Assembly: GCF_030147005.1 (NCBI RefSeq)
Contig: NZ_JASLAW010000246.1
Span: forward strand, 62,001 to 126,000
Reading direction: 5' to 3'
Source: Pseudomonas sp.
GTDB taxonomy: Bacteria > Pseudomonadota > Gammaproteobacteria > Pseudomonadales > Pseudomonadaceae
Length of the DNA stretch: 64,000 nt
Below, piece after piece: positions 16,158-25,828 of this stretch. Below the pieces are notes generated by a model. That model did not search any database, was not told the origin of the DNA, and saw only the letters and a program-made list of their open reading frames with translations. The stretch's first letter is position 1. Each line of letters starts with the position of its first letter. Both the position numbers and the translations under genes were made by a program.

Positions 16158-17519
16158 TTAAAGAGGTTTGCTGATGGCGCCGCTCGCGGGCGCGGCGCCA
16201 GGCGAAGTCAGTGCGGCAGCGGGCGAAGTCCTGGCAAAGAACACCAGGATCGCCGCCAGCACCGAGGTGCCCGCCAGGGCGTAGAGGCCGCCCTGGATCG
16301 ATCCGGTGGTTTGCTCCAGGAAGCCAAACGTGGTCGGTGCTACAAAACCGCCGAGGTTACCGATGGAATTGATCAGCGCGATCACGGCGGCGGCGATGCG
16401 CGCATCCAGATAGCCTTGGGGAATCGGCCAGAACAGCGAGGAGGCGGACTTGAAGCCGATCGCCGCAAAGCAGATCGCGACAAAGGCGAAGACCGGCCCG
16501 CCGGTAGTGGACATGAACATCCCGGCAGCGGCAATCAACAGCGCGGCGGCAACCCAGGCTTGCTGGAACTTGAACTTGCCCGACAGCGAGGCGAAGGCGT
16601 ACATGGCGATGATCGAGATCAGCCACGGGATCGAGTTGAAGAAGCCGACCTGCACGTCAGTCAGGTCACCCATTTTCTTGATGATGCTCGGCAGCCAGAA
16701 GGTAGCGGCGTAAATGGTCAACTGGATGCAGAAGTACAAGGCGCAGAACAGCACGATTTGCCGGTCCTTGAGCAGCTTGCCGAGGGTGGGTTTGGCCGTG
16801 GTCAGCGCTTCACGCTCGCGCTGCTCCTGGTCGATGGCGCCCACCAGCGCGTCCTGCTCTTCGCGGGTCAGCCATTTGGCGTCGTGGGGTTTGGAGTCCA
16901 GCCAGAACCAGACAAAAAACGCCAGGGCCACGGAGGCGAGGCCTTCGAGGGCGAACATCCATTGCCAGCCGTGGAACCCGAACCCTTCGATCTGCAACAG
17001 TACCCCCGACAACGGGCCGGAGATAAGCGACGCGACCGCCGAGCCGCTGAGGAAAATCGCAATGGCTTTGCCACGCTCGACGCCGGGCAACCAGCGGGTG
17101 AAGTAATAGATCACCCCAGGGAAAAACCCGGCCTCGGCCACACCCAGCAGAAAGCGCAGGATATAGAACTGGGTTTCGTTCTGGATGAAGGCCATCAACG
17201 TGGCGACGATGCCCCAGGTGAACATGATGCGCGTCAGCCAGATGCGTGCGCCGACCTTCTGCAGCAGCATGTTGGAAGGCACTTCGAAGAGCGCATAACC
17301 GATGAAGAACAGCCCGGCACCCAGGCCGTAGGCCGCTGCGCCGATACCCAAATCATGCTCCATGTGCGTGCGCACGAAGCCGATATTGACGCGGTCGATG
17401 TAGTTGAGGATGAACATGATCACGAACAGTGGGAGCACATGGCCCTTCACTTTGCTCACGGCGCGTGTGAGTACCGAATCATCTTTTGGAGCGGCAGATG
17501 CATGGCTTGAATTGTTCAC
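16158..17519 (-). CDS. gudP: MFS D-glucarate/galactarate transporter
   Basis: 453 residues, about 12 transmembrane helices, of the anion:cation symporter branch (LFVIMFILNYIDRVNIGFVR at helix 1, VPSNMLLQKVGARIWLTRIM). This group includes GudP, GarP and ExuT. Its place directly before gudD supports hexarate uptake by proton symport. The 345-bp gap before the divergent FadR-type regulator gene holds FadR-like operator sequences. Phthalate or 4-hydroxyphenylacetate uptake is a less likely alternative. Confidence 0.85.
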   Translation of the reverse strand: MNNSSHASAAPKDDSVLTRAVSKVKGHVLPLFVIMFILNYIDRVNIGFVRTHMEHDLGIGAAAYGLGAGLFFIGYALFEVPSNMLLQKVGARIWLTRIMFTWGIVATLMAFIQNETQFYILRFLLGVAEAGFFPGVIYYFTRWLPGVERGKAIAIFLSGSAVASLISGPLSGVLLQIEGFGFHGWQWMFALEGLASVALAFFVWFWLDSKPHDAKWLTREEQDALVGAIDQEQREREALTTAKPTLGKLLKDRQIVLFCALYFCIQLTIYAATFWLPSIIKKMGDLTDVQVGFFNSIPWLISIIAMYAFASLSGKFKFQQAWVAAALLIAAAGMFMSTTGGPVFAFVAICFAAIGFKSASSLFWPIPQGYLDARIAAAVIALINSIGNLGGFVAPTTFGFLEQTTGSIQGGLYALAGTSVLAAILVFFARTSPAAALTSPGAAPASGAISKPL

Positions 17520-17864
17520 AATTCAAAACTCCCCCTGATTTATTTTTGTGCGGGTTTGTGTGTCCTGTTGATAGACATCATACAAGTGGGTTTTCGGCAT
17601 TCGCAATGCGGCGGTGAGTATTTTGTTCTTATAAGACGGCGTGAAATTAGCTTTTTTGGTTATTTGCGCCGCTTTTATTGAGGTTTAGGCTGATTTTTTT
17701 CAGCCGTTTCAGGCCTGTTTTCATCCGGGCGCGAATAACAGAGCTTAACGTGAGACGAGTCATACAGATTGGTTGTCATACAAGTGGGGTTTTTAACGCG
17801 CAAGCAATGTGTACTCCCGACAGGGTGTTAAGCTGCCCTCAGCCCAACCCATGGACCCGTAGCC
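17520..17864. promoter_or_regulatory. gudPD/regulator divergent promoter with FadR-type sites
   Basis: TTGTCATACAA at 17773-17783 fits the FadR-subfamily consensus TNGTNNNACNA. The sequence CATACAAGTGGG occurs there and again at about 17579-17590 beside gudP, and CATACAGATTGG lies at about 17761. The repeats flank both gene starts, as expected for operators of the FCD-type regulator encoded at 17865. Otherwise the gap is AT-rich and non-coding. Confidence 0.55.
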
Positions 17865-18575
17865 ATGCCCATTGAAAGCGGAACTCTTGTGCGCAAACGT
17901 TCGAATAATCTGGCCCAAGGCGTGGTCGAGGCGCTGACCCAGCGCATCCTGCTCGGGCAACTCAAACCCGGTGAAAAGCTGCCTTCGGAATCCACCATCG
18001 TGTTGGAGCACGGCGTGAGCCGCACGGTGGTGCGCGAGGCGATTTCCAAGCTGCAGGCCTCCGGGCTGGTGGAAACGCGCCACGGCATCGGCACCTTTGT
18101 GCTGGAGCAACAGGCCCAACAAGGTTTGCGCTTGCATGTGGACACGGTCGCCAGCGTGCGTAACATGCTCGAGCTGCGCCTGGGCCTGGAGGTGCAGGCC
18201 GTGGCGCTGGCTGCGTTGCGCAGGCATGACGAACAGCTCGCACGCATGCGCGAGGCGCTGGACGATTACCAGGCTTCGCTCGCCAACAACGACAGCTGCG
18301 TGGAAGAGGACAAACGCTTTCATCAACTGATCGCCGAAGCCACCGGCAATACCTTCTTCACGGAAATCATGCTGCACCTGGGCAATGCGATGATCCCACG
18401 CACTCAGGTGCTGGGCGCCGAACGCGGCGGTGCCGACTTTGCCAGGCTGGGGCAGTTGGCGAACCTGGAGCATGAGGCGATCTTTAATGCAATCAAGCGC
18501 CAGGACCCGGACGCGGCACGTGCCGCCATGGTGCTGCACCTGACCAACAGCCGGGACCGGTTTTCCGGGGAATGA
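17865..18575 (+). CDS. GntR/FadR-family regulator (FCD domain)
   Basis: 236 residues. The N-terminal winged helix (about 8-75; GEKLPSESTIVLEHGVSRTV) is followed by an FCD effector domain (about 95-225) whose metal-binding Asp/His residues are typical of sugar-acid-responsive members. It is divergent from gudPD, so it is probably a glucarate- or keto-acid-responsive repressor of that operon. The trmK gene begins 13 bases after its stop. Confidence 0.85.
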   Translation: MPIESGTLVRKRSNNLAQGVVEALTQRILLGQLKPGEKLPSESTIVLEHGVSRTVVREAISKLQASGLVETRHGIGTFVLEQQAQQGLRLHVDTVASVRNMLELRLGLEVQAVALAALRRHDEQLARMREALDDYQASLANNDSCVEEDKRFHQLIAEATGNTFFTEIMLHLGNAMIPRTQVLGAERGGADFARLGQLANLEHEAIFNAIKRQDPDAARAAMVLHLTNSRDRFSGE

Positions 18576-18588
18576 CAAGGAACCACCG

Positions 18589-19284
18589 TTGAACGAACAC
18601 ACCTTGTCCATGCGCCTTGAGCGCGTGGCAGCGAACGTACAGAACGGCGCGCGCCTGGCCGATATCGGCTCGGACCACGGCTACCTGCCGGTGGCGCTGA
18701 TGCGCCGTGGCGTGATCACCGCGGCGGTGGCGGGGGAGGTGGCCACCACGCCGTTTCAGGCGGCCCAGCGCACCGTGCGCGACAATAGCCTGCAGGCGCA
18801 CATTAGCGTGCGCCTGGCCAATGGTCTGGCGGCGATTGAACCTGGGGACGGGATCACCGCAGTCAGCCTTTGCGGCATGGGCGGCGAGACGATTCGCGAC
18901 ATTCTCGACAGCGGCAAGGGCCACTTGAGCGGCCGCGAACGCCTGGTCCTGCAACCCAACGGCGGCGAGCAACCGTTGCGCCTGTGGCTGATGAACAACG
19001 GTTACCGCATCCTTCACGAAGAGCTGCTGCGGGAAAACCGTTTTTACTACGAGATCATCGTTGCCGAACGCACGGAGCCTGTGGCCTACACCGATGAAGA
19101 GCTGTATTTCGGCCCGCTGCAAATGCAATCACGCAGCCCGCAGTTCCTGGCCAAGTGGCAGCGCATGCTGCGCCAGAAGCACAAAACCCTGAGCAGTTTT
19201 GAGCAGGCGCGGCAGGCCGTTGCGCAGGAGAAGGTGCAGGAGGTTGCCCGGCACGCTCGCTGGATTGCACAGTTGCTCGATTGA
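18589..19284 (+). CDS. trmK: tRNA (adenine-N1)-methyltransferase TrmK family
   Basis: 231 residues, class I SAM-dependent methyltransferase. The SAM-binding motif I is LADIGSDHGYLPVALMRRG. The family sequence VSLCGMGGETIRDIL and the motif LVLQPNGGEQPLRLWL are present, and the C-terminal third is a helical hairpin. TrmK makes m1A22 in tRNA in Bacillus; the role in Pseudomonas is less established. The start appears to be TTG at 18589 with AAGGA before it. It may be co-transcribed with the FadR-type regulator. Confidence 0.8.
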   Translation: MNEHTLSMRLERVAANVQNGARLADIGSDHGYLPVALMRRGVITAAVAGEVATTPFQAAQRTVRDNSLQAHISVRLANGLAAIEPGDGITAVSLCGMGGETIRDILDSGKGHLSGRERLVLQPNGGEQPLRLWLMNNGYRILHEELLRENRFYYEIIVAERTEPVAYTDEELYFGPLQMQSRSPQFLAKWQRMLRQKHKTLSSFEQARQAVAQEKVQEVARHARWIAQLLD

Positions 19285-19515
19285 CTGCACCGCACCCGGC
19301 CCGTGCGCACGCGAATGAAACCACCGGTTACCGTTTCACTCTGCACACTGGGGCCTTTTGCCCCATTTTCGCGCACCCCAGCGTACGCCCGCCCCGCCAG
19401 CCCGCCAGTTTGTGGCCCTTGCCCTTACGGCCCGTATCTTGCTAGAGCCAGACTAATCAATGACATGGCATTTTGCTTCTAGTCATTTTCAGGTTGTTTT
19501 AGAGAGCGCTCGGCC

Positions 19516-21573
19516 ATGCACAGTCTTCTATCACCCGGTATCCGTCTGCTCGGCCGTTTCGGCTTTGCGCGCAAGTTCCAGATTCTGTTTTTCCTGTTCA
19601 TGCTGCCCCTGGCCGGGAGCCTCTGGTTGATCGGCGCTGACTATCGCGACAAGCTGACCGTGATTTCCAGCGAGCAGTCCGGTGTTCAGCAACTGCTTGC
19701 CCTGGAAGCGCTGGATAGCCAATTGACCGCGCAACGCAACCTGGCCGCTCGCTGGAAAGCCCTGGATATTCTGCATGCCCCAACGCCTGCGGCACGCACT
19801 GCCATGGACAAGGTGGATGCCGGCAACCCGGCGATTGTGCAGAGCCTGCAAGCCCTGGGCGATGCCCTCACAGCCCACAACGCCAGCGCCGACACCCGTG
19901 CGCGTTTCGAGGCGTTGCAGGCGAGCGTCAAGGGCATGGATACCCAGTCCCTGCGCACGGTGGGGTGGTGGCCGGACGGCTACGACCGGTTCACCGCCGC
20001 GCTGACTGCGCTGCAAACACTGCGCGAGCAAATCACCCTCGACAATGGCCTGATCCTCGACCCGTGGCTGGAAACCTTCCTGCTGATGCAGATTTCCACC
20101 CAACACACGCCGGACCTGATCGAGCGCATCGGCCGTACCGCCAGCGTGGGGCAGTCATCCATTGCGTCTGGGCAGTTCACCTTGCAAAGCCGCTTGCAGA
20201 TGCGCGACCTGCGCGGCCGCATCGGCGATGCGCGAGACCAGCTGGTCAAGGCTGCCGCGTCGCTCAAAGCCAAGCAATACCCAGGAATCGAGCCGTGGAC
20301 CGCGCAATACGACAGCAGCCTGCAACTGCTCGATAACGAACTCAAGGCCTTGGACGACGGTGTGTTTGGCGGCACCATCAAGCTCGACACCGCAGCTTTC
20401 GACCGCAGTATCGACAGCATGCTCGGCGCGTTGGGTGCGTTGCGCAGCCAGTCGCTGAACTCATTGAATAATCGCCTGAGCGACTACCGCGACCGTTCGC
20501 TCAAACAGTTTATTCCCGTGGCGGCGACGTTCAGCCTGCTCGCCCTGGCGGCGCTGTACCTGTTCATTTGCCTGCAAGCCTCGATCCGCCGCAGCACCGA
20601 GGGCATCAACACGCTCGCCGAATCCCTGCGCGACGGCAACCTGTGCGTGGAGGTGGCCGTTGAAGGGCGTGATGAACTGGCAGCGATCAGCAGGGCGCTC
20701 AACGTTGCTGTCGTGCAATTGCGCGCCAGCCTGCTGGGGGTCAATCATGAAACCCAACAGCTGGGCTCGGCGGTGCGCACGCTCAACGCGCAATCGGGCA
20801 GTACCCTCACCGAAGTCGAAGACCAGCAACACCAGATCAGCCAGATTGCCGCCGCCGCCACTCAATTGGCCGCCACGTCGATGGGCGTCGCCAAAAGCTG
20901 CGAACAGGCCTCGGGCAGCGCGCAGCACACCCGGCGCATCGCCGAAGACAGCAGCCGCGACAGCCAGCGCACCACGGCCAGCATTCAGCAACTCAACCAG
21001 CGCCTGACCGACACCGCCAACGCCCTGGAGCAAGTCAGCCAGCAGGGCCAGCAGATCCAGTCGGTGGTCGATACCATTCGCGGCATCGCCGAACAGACCA
21101 ACCTGCTGGCGCTCAACGCCGCCATCGAAGCCGCCCGCGCAGGCGAACAGGGCCGGGGGTTTGCCGTGGTGGCCGATGAAGTGCGCAGCCTGTCGCAACG
21201 CACTCAAGCCTCGACGGCGCAGATCGCCGACACCGTGGACAGCCTGCGCGCCACGGTCAGCCAGGCCGTCACATTGATGGGCGCCGCTTGCGATCAGGCG
21301 CTGAGCGACGCCGAGTCCGTCACCGGCCTGGGCGCACGCTTGGGCGAGATCGCCGGCGCGGTGCAAAACGTCACCGACACCCTGACGCACATTGCGGCGG
21401 CCGTGGAGGAGCAAGCCGCGACCGCAGATGAGGTCAGCGGCAATATCCAGCAAGTGGATCAGGCTGCGGGGCGCTTGCTGGAAGGCGCACGGGCGGTAAA
21501 CCAGGCCGCCGATACCTTGAGTAAAGGCAGCCAGGCGTTGAGTGACAATACGGCGCGGTTCCGCTTGAGCTGA
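19516..21573 (+). CDS. Methyl-accepting chemotaxis protein
   Basis: 685 residues. Transmembrane helix 1 is at about 19-40. A large periplasmic helical sensor region (about 45-330) follows, then a second membrane helix (about 332-354, VAATFSLLALAALYLFICLQ). A HAMP domain covers about 355-410. The signalling domain has the conserved tip GIAEQTNLLALNAAIEAARA near residue 523. The protein should control flagellar chemotaxis through CheA/CheW. The ligand domain resembles the long helical-bundle type without a PAS or Cache signature, so no ligand is proposed. It is a single gene. Confidence 0.9.
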   Translation: MHSLLSPGIRLLGRFGFARKFQILFFLFMLPLAGSLWLIGADYRDKLTVISSEQSGVQQLLALEALDSQLTAQRNLAARWKALDILHAPTPAARTAMDKVDAGNPAIVQSLQALGDALTAHNASADTRARFEALQASVKGMDTQSLRTVGWWPDGYDRFTAALTALQTLREQITLDNGLILDPWLETFLLMQISTQHTPDLIERIGRTASVGQSSIASGQFTLQSRLQMRDLRGRIGDARDQLVKAAASLKAKQYPGIEPWTAQYDSSLQLLDNELKALDDGVFGGTIKLDTAAFDRSIDSMLGALGALRSQSLNSLNNRLSDYRDRSLKQFIPVAATFSLLALAALYLFICLQASIRRSTEGINTLAESLRDGNLCVEVAVEGRDELAAISRALNVAVVQLRASLLGVNHETQQLGSAVRTLNAQSGSTLTEVEDQQHQISQIAAAATQLAATSMGVAKSCEQASGSAQHTRRIAEDSSRDSQRTTASIQQLNQRLTDTANALEQVSQQGQQIQSVVDTIRGIAEQTNLLALNAAIEAARAGEQGRGFAVVADEVRSLSQRTQASTAQIADTVDSLRATVSQAVTLMGAACDQALSDAESVTGLGARLGEIAGAVQNVTDTLTHIAAAVEEQAATADEVSGNIQQVDQAAGRLLEGARAVNQAADTLSKGSQALSDNTARFRLS

Positions 21574-21716
21574 GGCGGAGGCCACCTACGCGCGCGCGCA
21601 GGGGGGGGGGCGGGTTTTGGGTGAATACGGCCGCCACTTGAGTAAGACAACCCGAACGCTTCGGCGACGGTGTAGTCTTTCGTTATGCAAACCCATGTCT
21701 ATTCAGCGGAGCGCCC

Positions 21717-22343
21717 ATGATCACTGTCCACCATCTCAACAACTCGCGTTCCCAACGCATCCTCTGGCTGCTCGAAGAACTCAGCCTGCCCTATGAAATC
21801 AAGCGCTACCAACGCGACCCGAAAACCAACCTCGCGCCCGCCGAGCTCAAAGCGATTCACCCCCTGGGTAAATCGCCGGTGATCGAGGACGGTTCCCGCG
21901 TAGTGATCGAATCGGCCGCCATCATCGACTACCTGATCCGCCGCCACGGCAACGGTCAACTGCAACCTGATCCGGCCAGCGCCACCTACGACCAATACGT
22001 GCAATGGCTGCATTTCGCCGAGGGCTCGGCGATGTTGCCGCTGATGCTCAACCTCTACGTCGGGCGCCTGGGTGACGCGGGCGCACCGTTGCATCCACGC
22101 ATTGAGTCGGAGCTGGCCAACTACCTCGGCTACCTGAATGACGTGCTCGCACAAACGCCTTACCTGGTGGGTGACGAACTGACCGGCGCGGATATCCAGA
22201 TGAGCTTTATCGCCGAGGTTGCCATGGCTCAGGGCAAGTTGCCGGCGTATCCGAACCTGGCGGCATGGTTGGACAAACTCCAGCAACGCCCGGCCTATCG
22301 CAAGGCGGTGGAGCAGGGCGGCGAGTACGCCTTCGCCAAGTAG
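21717..22343 (+). CDS. Glutathione S-transferase
   Basis: 208 residues: an N-terminal thioredoxin-like domain (about 1-80; ITVHHLNNSRSQRILWLLEE, then PLGKSPVIEDGSRVVIESAA) and a helical C-terminal domain. The Ser in NSRSQR is the likely glutathione-activating residue. Such proteins conjugate or isomerise electrophiles. It stands alone between a chemoreceptor and an OPT transporter. A GC-rich repeat patch, including a run of G at about 21601-21610, lies upstream. Confidence 0.9.
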   Translation: MITVHHLNNSRSQRILWLLEELSLPYEIKRYQRDPKTNLAPAELKAIHPLGKSPVIEDGSRVVIESAAIIDYLIRRHGNGQLQPDPASATYDQYVQWLHFAEGSAMLPLMLNLYVGRLGDAGAPLHPRIESELANYLGYLNDVLAQTPYLVGDELTGADIQMSFIAEVAMAQGKLPAYPNLAAWLDKLQQRPAYRKAVEQGGEYAFAK

Positions 22344-22351
22344 AGGCACTT

Positions 22352-22404
22352 GGAAGGGCGGAACCTTCCAGCTCGGCAGCGCTCACTTATGAGGTGGCGC
22401 TGCC
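22352..22404 (+). terminator. Two hairpins between gst and the OPT gene
   Basis: GGAAGG/CCTTCC (22352-22357:22364-22369) is followed by GGCAGCGC/GCGCTGCC (22375-22382:22397-22404), then TTCT. They could terminate gst transcription or form the leader of the OPT gene. No T-run is present, so the role is uncertain. Confidence 0.4.
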
Positions 22405-22425
22405 TTCTGGCCGAAAGGAATCTGC

Positions 22426-24150
22426 ATGCATCCCAGCCCGACAACCAACCCCGTAGAACGCGAACTCAGCGTGCGAGCCGTAACCACCGGCGCCTTGCTC
22501 GGTGTGCTGCTGACCCCGTCCAATGTCTACGCCGGCCTTAAGATAGGCTGGTCGTTCAACATGTCGATCATCGCCCTGCTGATTGGCTATGCCATCTGGC
22601 AGGGCCTGGCCAAACGCTCTGCCGCGTCGTTGCCGTGGACGCTGCACGAAAGCAATATCAACCAGACCGTCGCCTCGGCCGCCGCGTCGATCATTTCCGG
22701 CGGGTTGGTTGCGCCCATCCCGGCCTACACCTTGCTGACGGGCAACCAGCTGGAGGCGGTCCCGATGATCGCCTGGGTGTTTTCCGTAAGCTTCCTGGGT
22801 ATCTGGATCGCATGGTACCTGCGGCCCTCATTGCTCAACGACAAGGCGCTGAAATTTCCCGAGGGCATGGCCACCCTGGAGACCTTGCTGCATATCTACA
22901 ACCACGGCCGCGAAGCCGCGACACGCTTGAAAGTGCTGCTCGGCGCCGCGTTGCTGTCGGGGCTGGTCAAGTGGGCGGATACCTTCCTGTGGGCATTCCC
23001 ACGCTGGTCGCCTACGGCCCAGCTTGAACGCCTGACATTTACCAGTGACCCGTCGCTGTTGCTGCTCGGTTTTGGCGGCATCATTGGCATCCGCGTGGGC
23101 CTGACCTTGCTGCTCGGCGCCCTGCTGGCCTGGGGTGGGCTGGGGCCATGGCTGTTGGCGCAAGGGCTTGTGAACATAGCGCCGGGCAGCAGCGGCCCGC
23201 AATTCGCCGCGATGGTGGAGTGGCTGCTGTGGCCGGGGGTGAGCCTGATGGTGTGTTCTACCCTGGCGTCTCTGGGGATTCGCTTATGGGCGTTGCACCG
23301 AACCACCCGGGCAGGCGGCGGCACGCCCTGGACGATTCCTCGGCCGGGCCCGGCGGCCGGTTTTGCCTTGGCTATCCTGCTGGTGGTGAGCCTGCAAGCG
23401 TTGCTGTTCGGTATCAACCTGTGGATGGCGCTGCTCACCATCCCGCTGGCAATCTGCCTGGCCGCCGTGGCGGCCCGCGTGGTGGGCGCCACCGGCATTC
23501 CGCCGATTGGCGCGATTGGGCAGTTGTCCCAACTGAGTTTTGGCATCGTCGCGCCGGGGCAGGTGCCCATCAACCTGATGAGCGCCAACACGGCCGGCGG
23601 CTCGGCCGGGCAGTGCACGGACTTGATGAATGACTTCAAGGTCGGCAAGGCGATCGGCGCCACGCCTCACAAGCAGGTGATCGCGCAAATCCTGGGGATT
23701 TTTGTCGGCAGCATTGTCGGCGTATTCGCCTACCTGGCGCTGATCCCCGACCCACAGACCATGTTGCTCACCGAACAATGGCCGGCCCCGGCCGTGGCCA
23801 CCTGGAAAGCCGTGGCGCAAACCCTGACCCATGGGCTGGACTCCTTGTCGCCGAGCATTCGCTGGGCCATCGGCATCGCGGGCCTGGTCGGAATAGTGCT
23901 GGGTGGGCTCGACAGCACCTTGCCCGCGCACCGGGCCCGCTACTTGCCCAGCGCCGCCGCATTGGGATTGGCCTTTGTATTGCCCGCCTCGGTGTCGCTG
24001 ATGATGGCGCTGGGCGCGGTGATCACGTGGTGGGCGAGCTGTCGTTGGCCAAGCCTTACCGAACGTTTTGCGATTACCGCGGCGGCAGGCTTGATCGCCG
24101 GGGAGAGCATTACCGGGGTTGGGGCCTCGCTGTGGCAGATGATCAATTAA
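22426..24150 (+). CDS. OPT-family oligopeptide transporter
   Basis: 574 residues with about 14-16 transmembrane segments. Family motifs include TGALLGVLLTPSNVYAGLKI at the N-terminus and GGSAGQCTDLMNDFKVGKAI in the second half. Bacterial OPT proteins import oligopeptides or metal-chelate compounds using the proton gradient. The gene is monocistronic by spacing, with AAAGGAA before the ATG. Substrate not deducible. Confidence 0.85.
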   Translation: MHPSPTTNPVERELSVRAVTTGALLGVLLTPSNVYAGLKIGWSFNMSIIALLIGYAIWQGLAKRSAASLPWTLHESNINQTVASAAASIISGGLVAPIPAYTLLTGNQLEAVPMIAWVFSVSFLGIWIAWYLRPSLLNDKALKFPEGMATLETLLHIYNHGREAATRLKVLLGAALLSGLVKWADTFLWAFPRWSPTAQLERLTFTSDPSLLLLGFGGIIGIRVGLTLLLGALLAWGGLGPWLLAQGLVNIAPGSSGPQFAAMVEWLLWPGVSLMVCSTLASLGIRLWALHRTTRAGGGTPWTIPRPGPAAGFALAILLVVSLQALLFGINLWMALLTIPLAICLAAVAARVVGATGIPPIGAIGQLSQLSFGIVAPGQVPINLMSANTAGGSAGQCTDLMNDFKVGKAIGATPHKQVIAQILGIFVGSIVGVFAYLALIPDPQTMLLTEQWPAPAVATWKAVAQTLTHGLDSLSPSIRWAIGIAGLVGIVLGGLDSTLPAHRARYLPSAAALGLAFVLPASVSLMMALGAVITWWASCRWPSLTERFAITAAAGLIAGESITGVGASLWQMIN

Positions 24151-24284
24151 TGGGCTGCGAACACCACGCGGCGCGTGGGCCAGAATGTCGAGATCAGACA
24201 CGATGATGACGCGCTCAGGCTACTTGGGCGTTGCGCGGCGCACTTAAGGTGAGGGGTACTGGTCGCCTGAGAACAACAAAAACA

Positions 24285-25691
24285 ATGAATAGCCTCAATT
24301 CCAACGATTCCACCGGTCAACTGGCGCAGGGTTTCAAGCCGCGCCATGTCACCATGTTGTCCATCGCAGGCATCATCGGCGCGGGGTTGTTTGTCGGTTC
24401 CGGCCATGCCATCGCGGCGGCGGGGCCGGCGGTGTTGCTGGCTTATCTGTGCTCCGGCCTGCTTGTCGTACTCGTGATGCGCATGCTCGGCGAAATGGCG
24501 GTGGCACGCCCCGATACCGGTTCCTTTTCGACCTATGCCGACCAGGCCATTGGGCGCTGGGCAGGCTTCACCATCGGCTGGTTGTATTGGTGGTTCTGGG
24601 TGTTGGTGATTCCGATCGAGGCGCTGGCTGCCGGCCATGTGCTCAATCAGTGGTTTCCTCAGGTCGATGCGTGGCTGTTCGCCTTGTTGTCGATCATTTT
24701 GCTGGTGATCACCAACCTGTTCAGCGTGGCCAAGTACGGCGAGTTCGAGTTCTGGTTCGCCATGGCCAAGGTCATCGCCATCGTCGGGTTTATCGGCCTG
24801 GGTTTCAGCGTGCTGATGGGCTGGATTCCTGATCGTGAAGCCAGCGGCTTGAGCCGGTTGATGGAGGAGCACGGCGGTTTTGCGCCTAATGGCCTGTCGG
24901 CGGTGGTGGGCGCGTTCATCACGATCATGTTCAGTTTCATCGGTACCGAGGCGGTGACTATCGCCGCCGCCGAATCGAGCAACCCGGCGCAGAACATCGC
25001 CAAGGCGACACGCTCGGTGATCTGGCGCATCGGCGTGTTTTACCTGTTGTCGATTTCGATCGTCGTCTCTGTGGTGCCCTGGAACGACCCGCTGCTGGCG
25101 TCGGTGGGCTCTTATCAGCGCGCACTGGAGCTGATGAACATCCCGAACGCCAAATTCATGGTCGACCTGGTGGTGTTGATCGCTGTCGCCAGTTGCATGA
25201 ACTCCTCGATCTACATTTCTTCGCGCATGCTGTTCTCCCTGGGTAAGCGCGGCGATGCGCCCAGCGCCCTTAAACGCACCTCGGCGGCGGGCGTGCCCAG
25301 GGCGGCGGTGATTGCCAGCACCATCATCGGCGCGGGCGTGACGCTGCTGAGCTACTTCATGCCCGCCGGCCTGTTCCAGTTTCTGCTCGCCAGCTCCGGT
25401 GCCATCGCGTTGCTGGTGTACTTGGTCATCGCCATCTCGCAATTGCGCATGCGCCGGTTGCTGCTCAGTCAGAACGTCGAATTGACCTTCCGCATGTGGC
25501 TGTTTCCCTGGCTGACTTACCTGGTGATTGTGTTCATCTGCGCAGCGTTGGCAGTGATGATGGTGACGCCGGAACACCGCGTGGAAGTGTCCTCGACGAT
25601 TGGCCTGGCCTTGGTCATCTCCTTCATCGGCCTGATCACGGCGCGTCAGCATGGCCCGGTGGCCAAGCCGATTGCGCTGAAGCACTCCTGA
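24285..25691 (+). CDS. APC amino-acid permease (GabP/AnsP-like)
   Basis: 468 residues, 12 predicted membrane helices. The start region GFKPRHVTMLSIAGIIGAGL and FVGSGHAIAAAGPAVLLAYL is typical of the amino-acid transporter branch that contains GabP, AnsP and CycA, and the length fits GabP. No gabD/gabT genes are nearby, so the substrate (GABA, asparagine or another amino acid) is uncertain. The ATG at 24285 was preferred over an upstream frame extension. Confidence 0.85.
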   Translation: MNSLNSNDSTGQLAQGFKPRHVTMLSIAGIIGAGLFVGSGHAIAAAGPAVLLAYLCSGLLVVLVMRMLGEMAVARPDTGSFSTYADQAIGRWAGFTIGWLYWWFWVLVIPIEALAAGHVLNQWFPQVDAWLFALLSIILLVITNLFSVAKYGEFEFWFAMAKVIAIVGFIGLGFSVLMGWIPDREASGLSRLMEEHGGFAPNGLSAVVGAFITIMFSFIGTEAVTIAAAESSNPAQNIAKATRSVIWRIGVFYLLSISIVVSVVPWNDPLLASVGSYQRALELMNIPNAKFMVDLVVLIAVASCMNSSIYISSRMLFSLGKRGDAPSALKRTSAAGVPRAAVIASTIIGAGVTLLSYFMPAGLFQFLLASSGAIALLVYLVIAISQLRMRRLLLSQNVELTFRMWLFPWLTYLVIVFICAALAVMMVTPEHRVEVSSTIGLALVISFIGLITARQHGPVAKPIALKHS

Positions 25692-25828
25692 TCCCATGGC
25701 GGCGCGGGCGAGGGTGAGATCCATCCAACACAGCCCATCCCCTGTGGGCGCGCTCGAGCCCCAGCGAGGCCGCGAGGGCGGTGGGCCAGGCGATGAAATA
25801 TTCGGGTGTTACAGCCGACCCCGGTGCT

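Noticed and set aside
16089..17510. 473-codon plus-strand frame opposite gudP
   Set aside because: Low-complexity Gly/Arg/Gln/Asp sequence; shadow of the MFS transporter gene.
24147..25724. 525-codon minus-strand frame opposite the amino-acid permease
   Set aside because: Composition is His/Gln/Arg-rich without domains. The plus strand encodes an unmistakable 12-helix permease.
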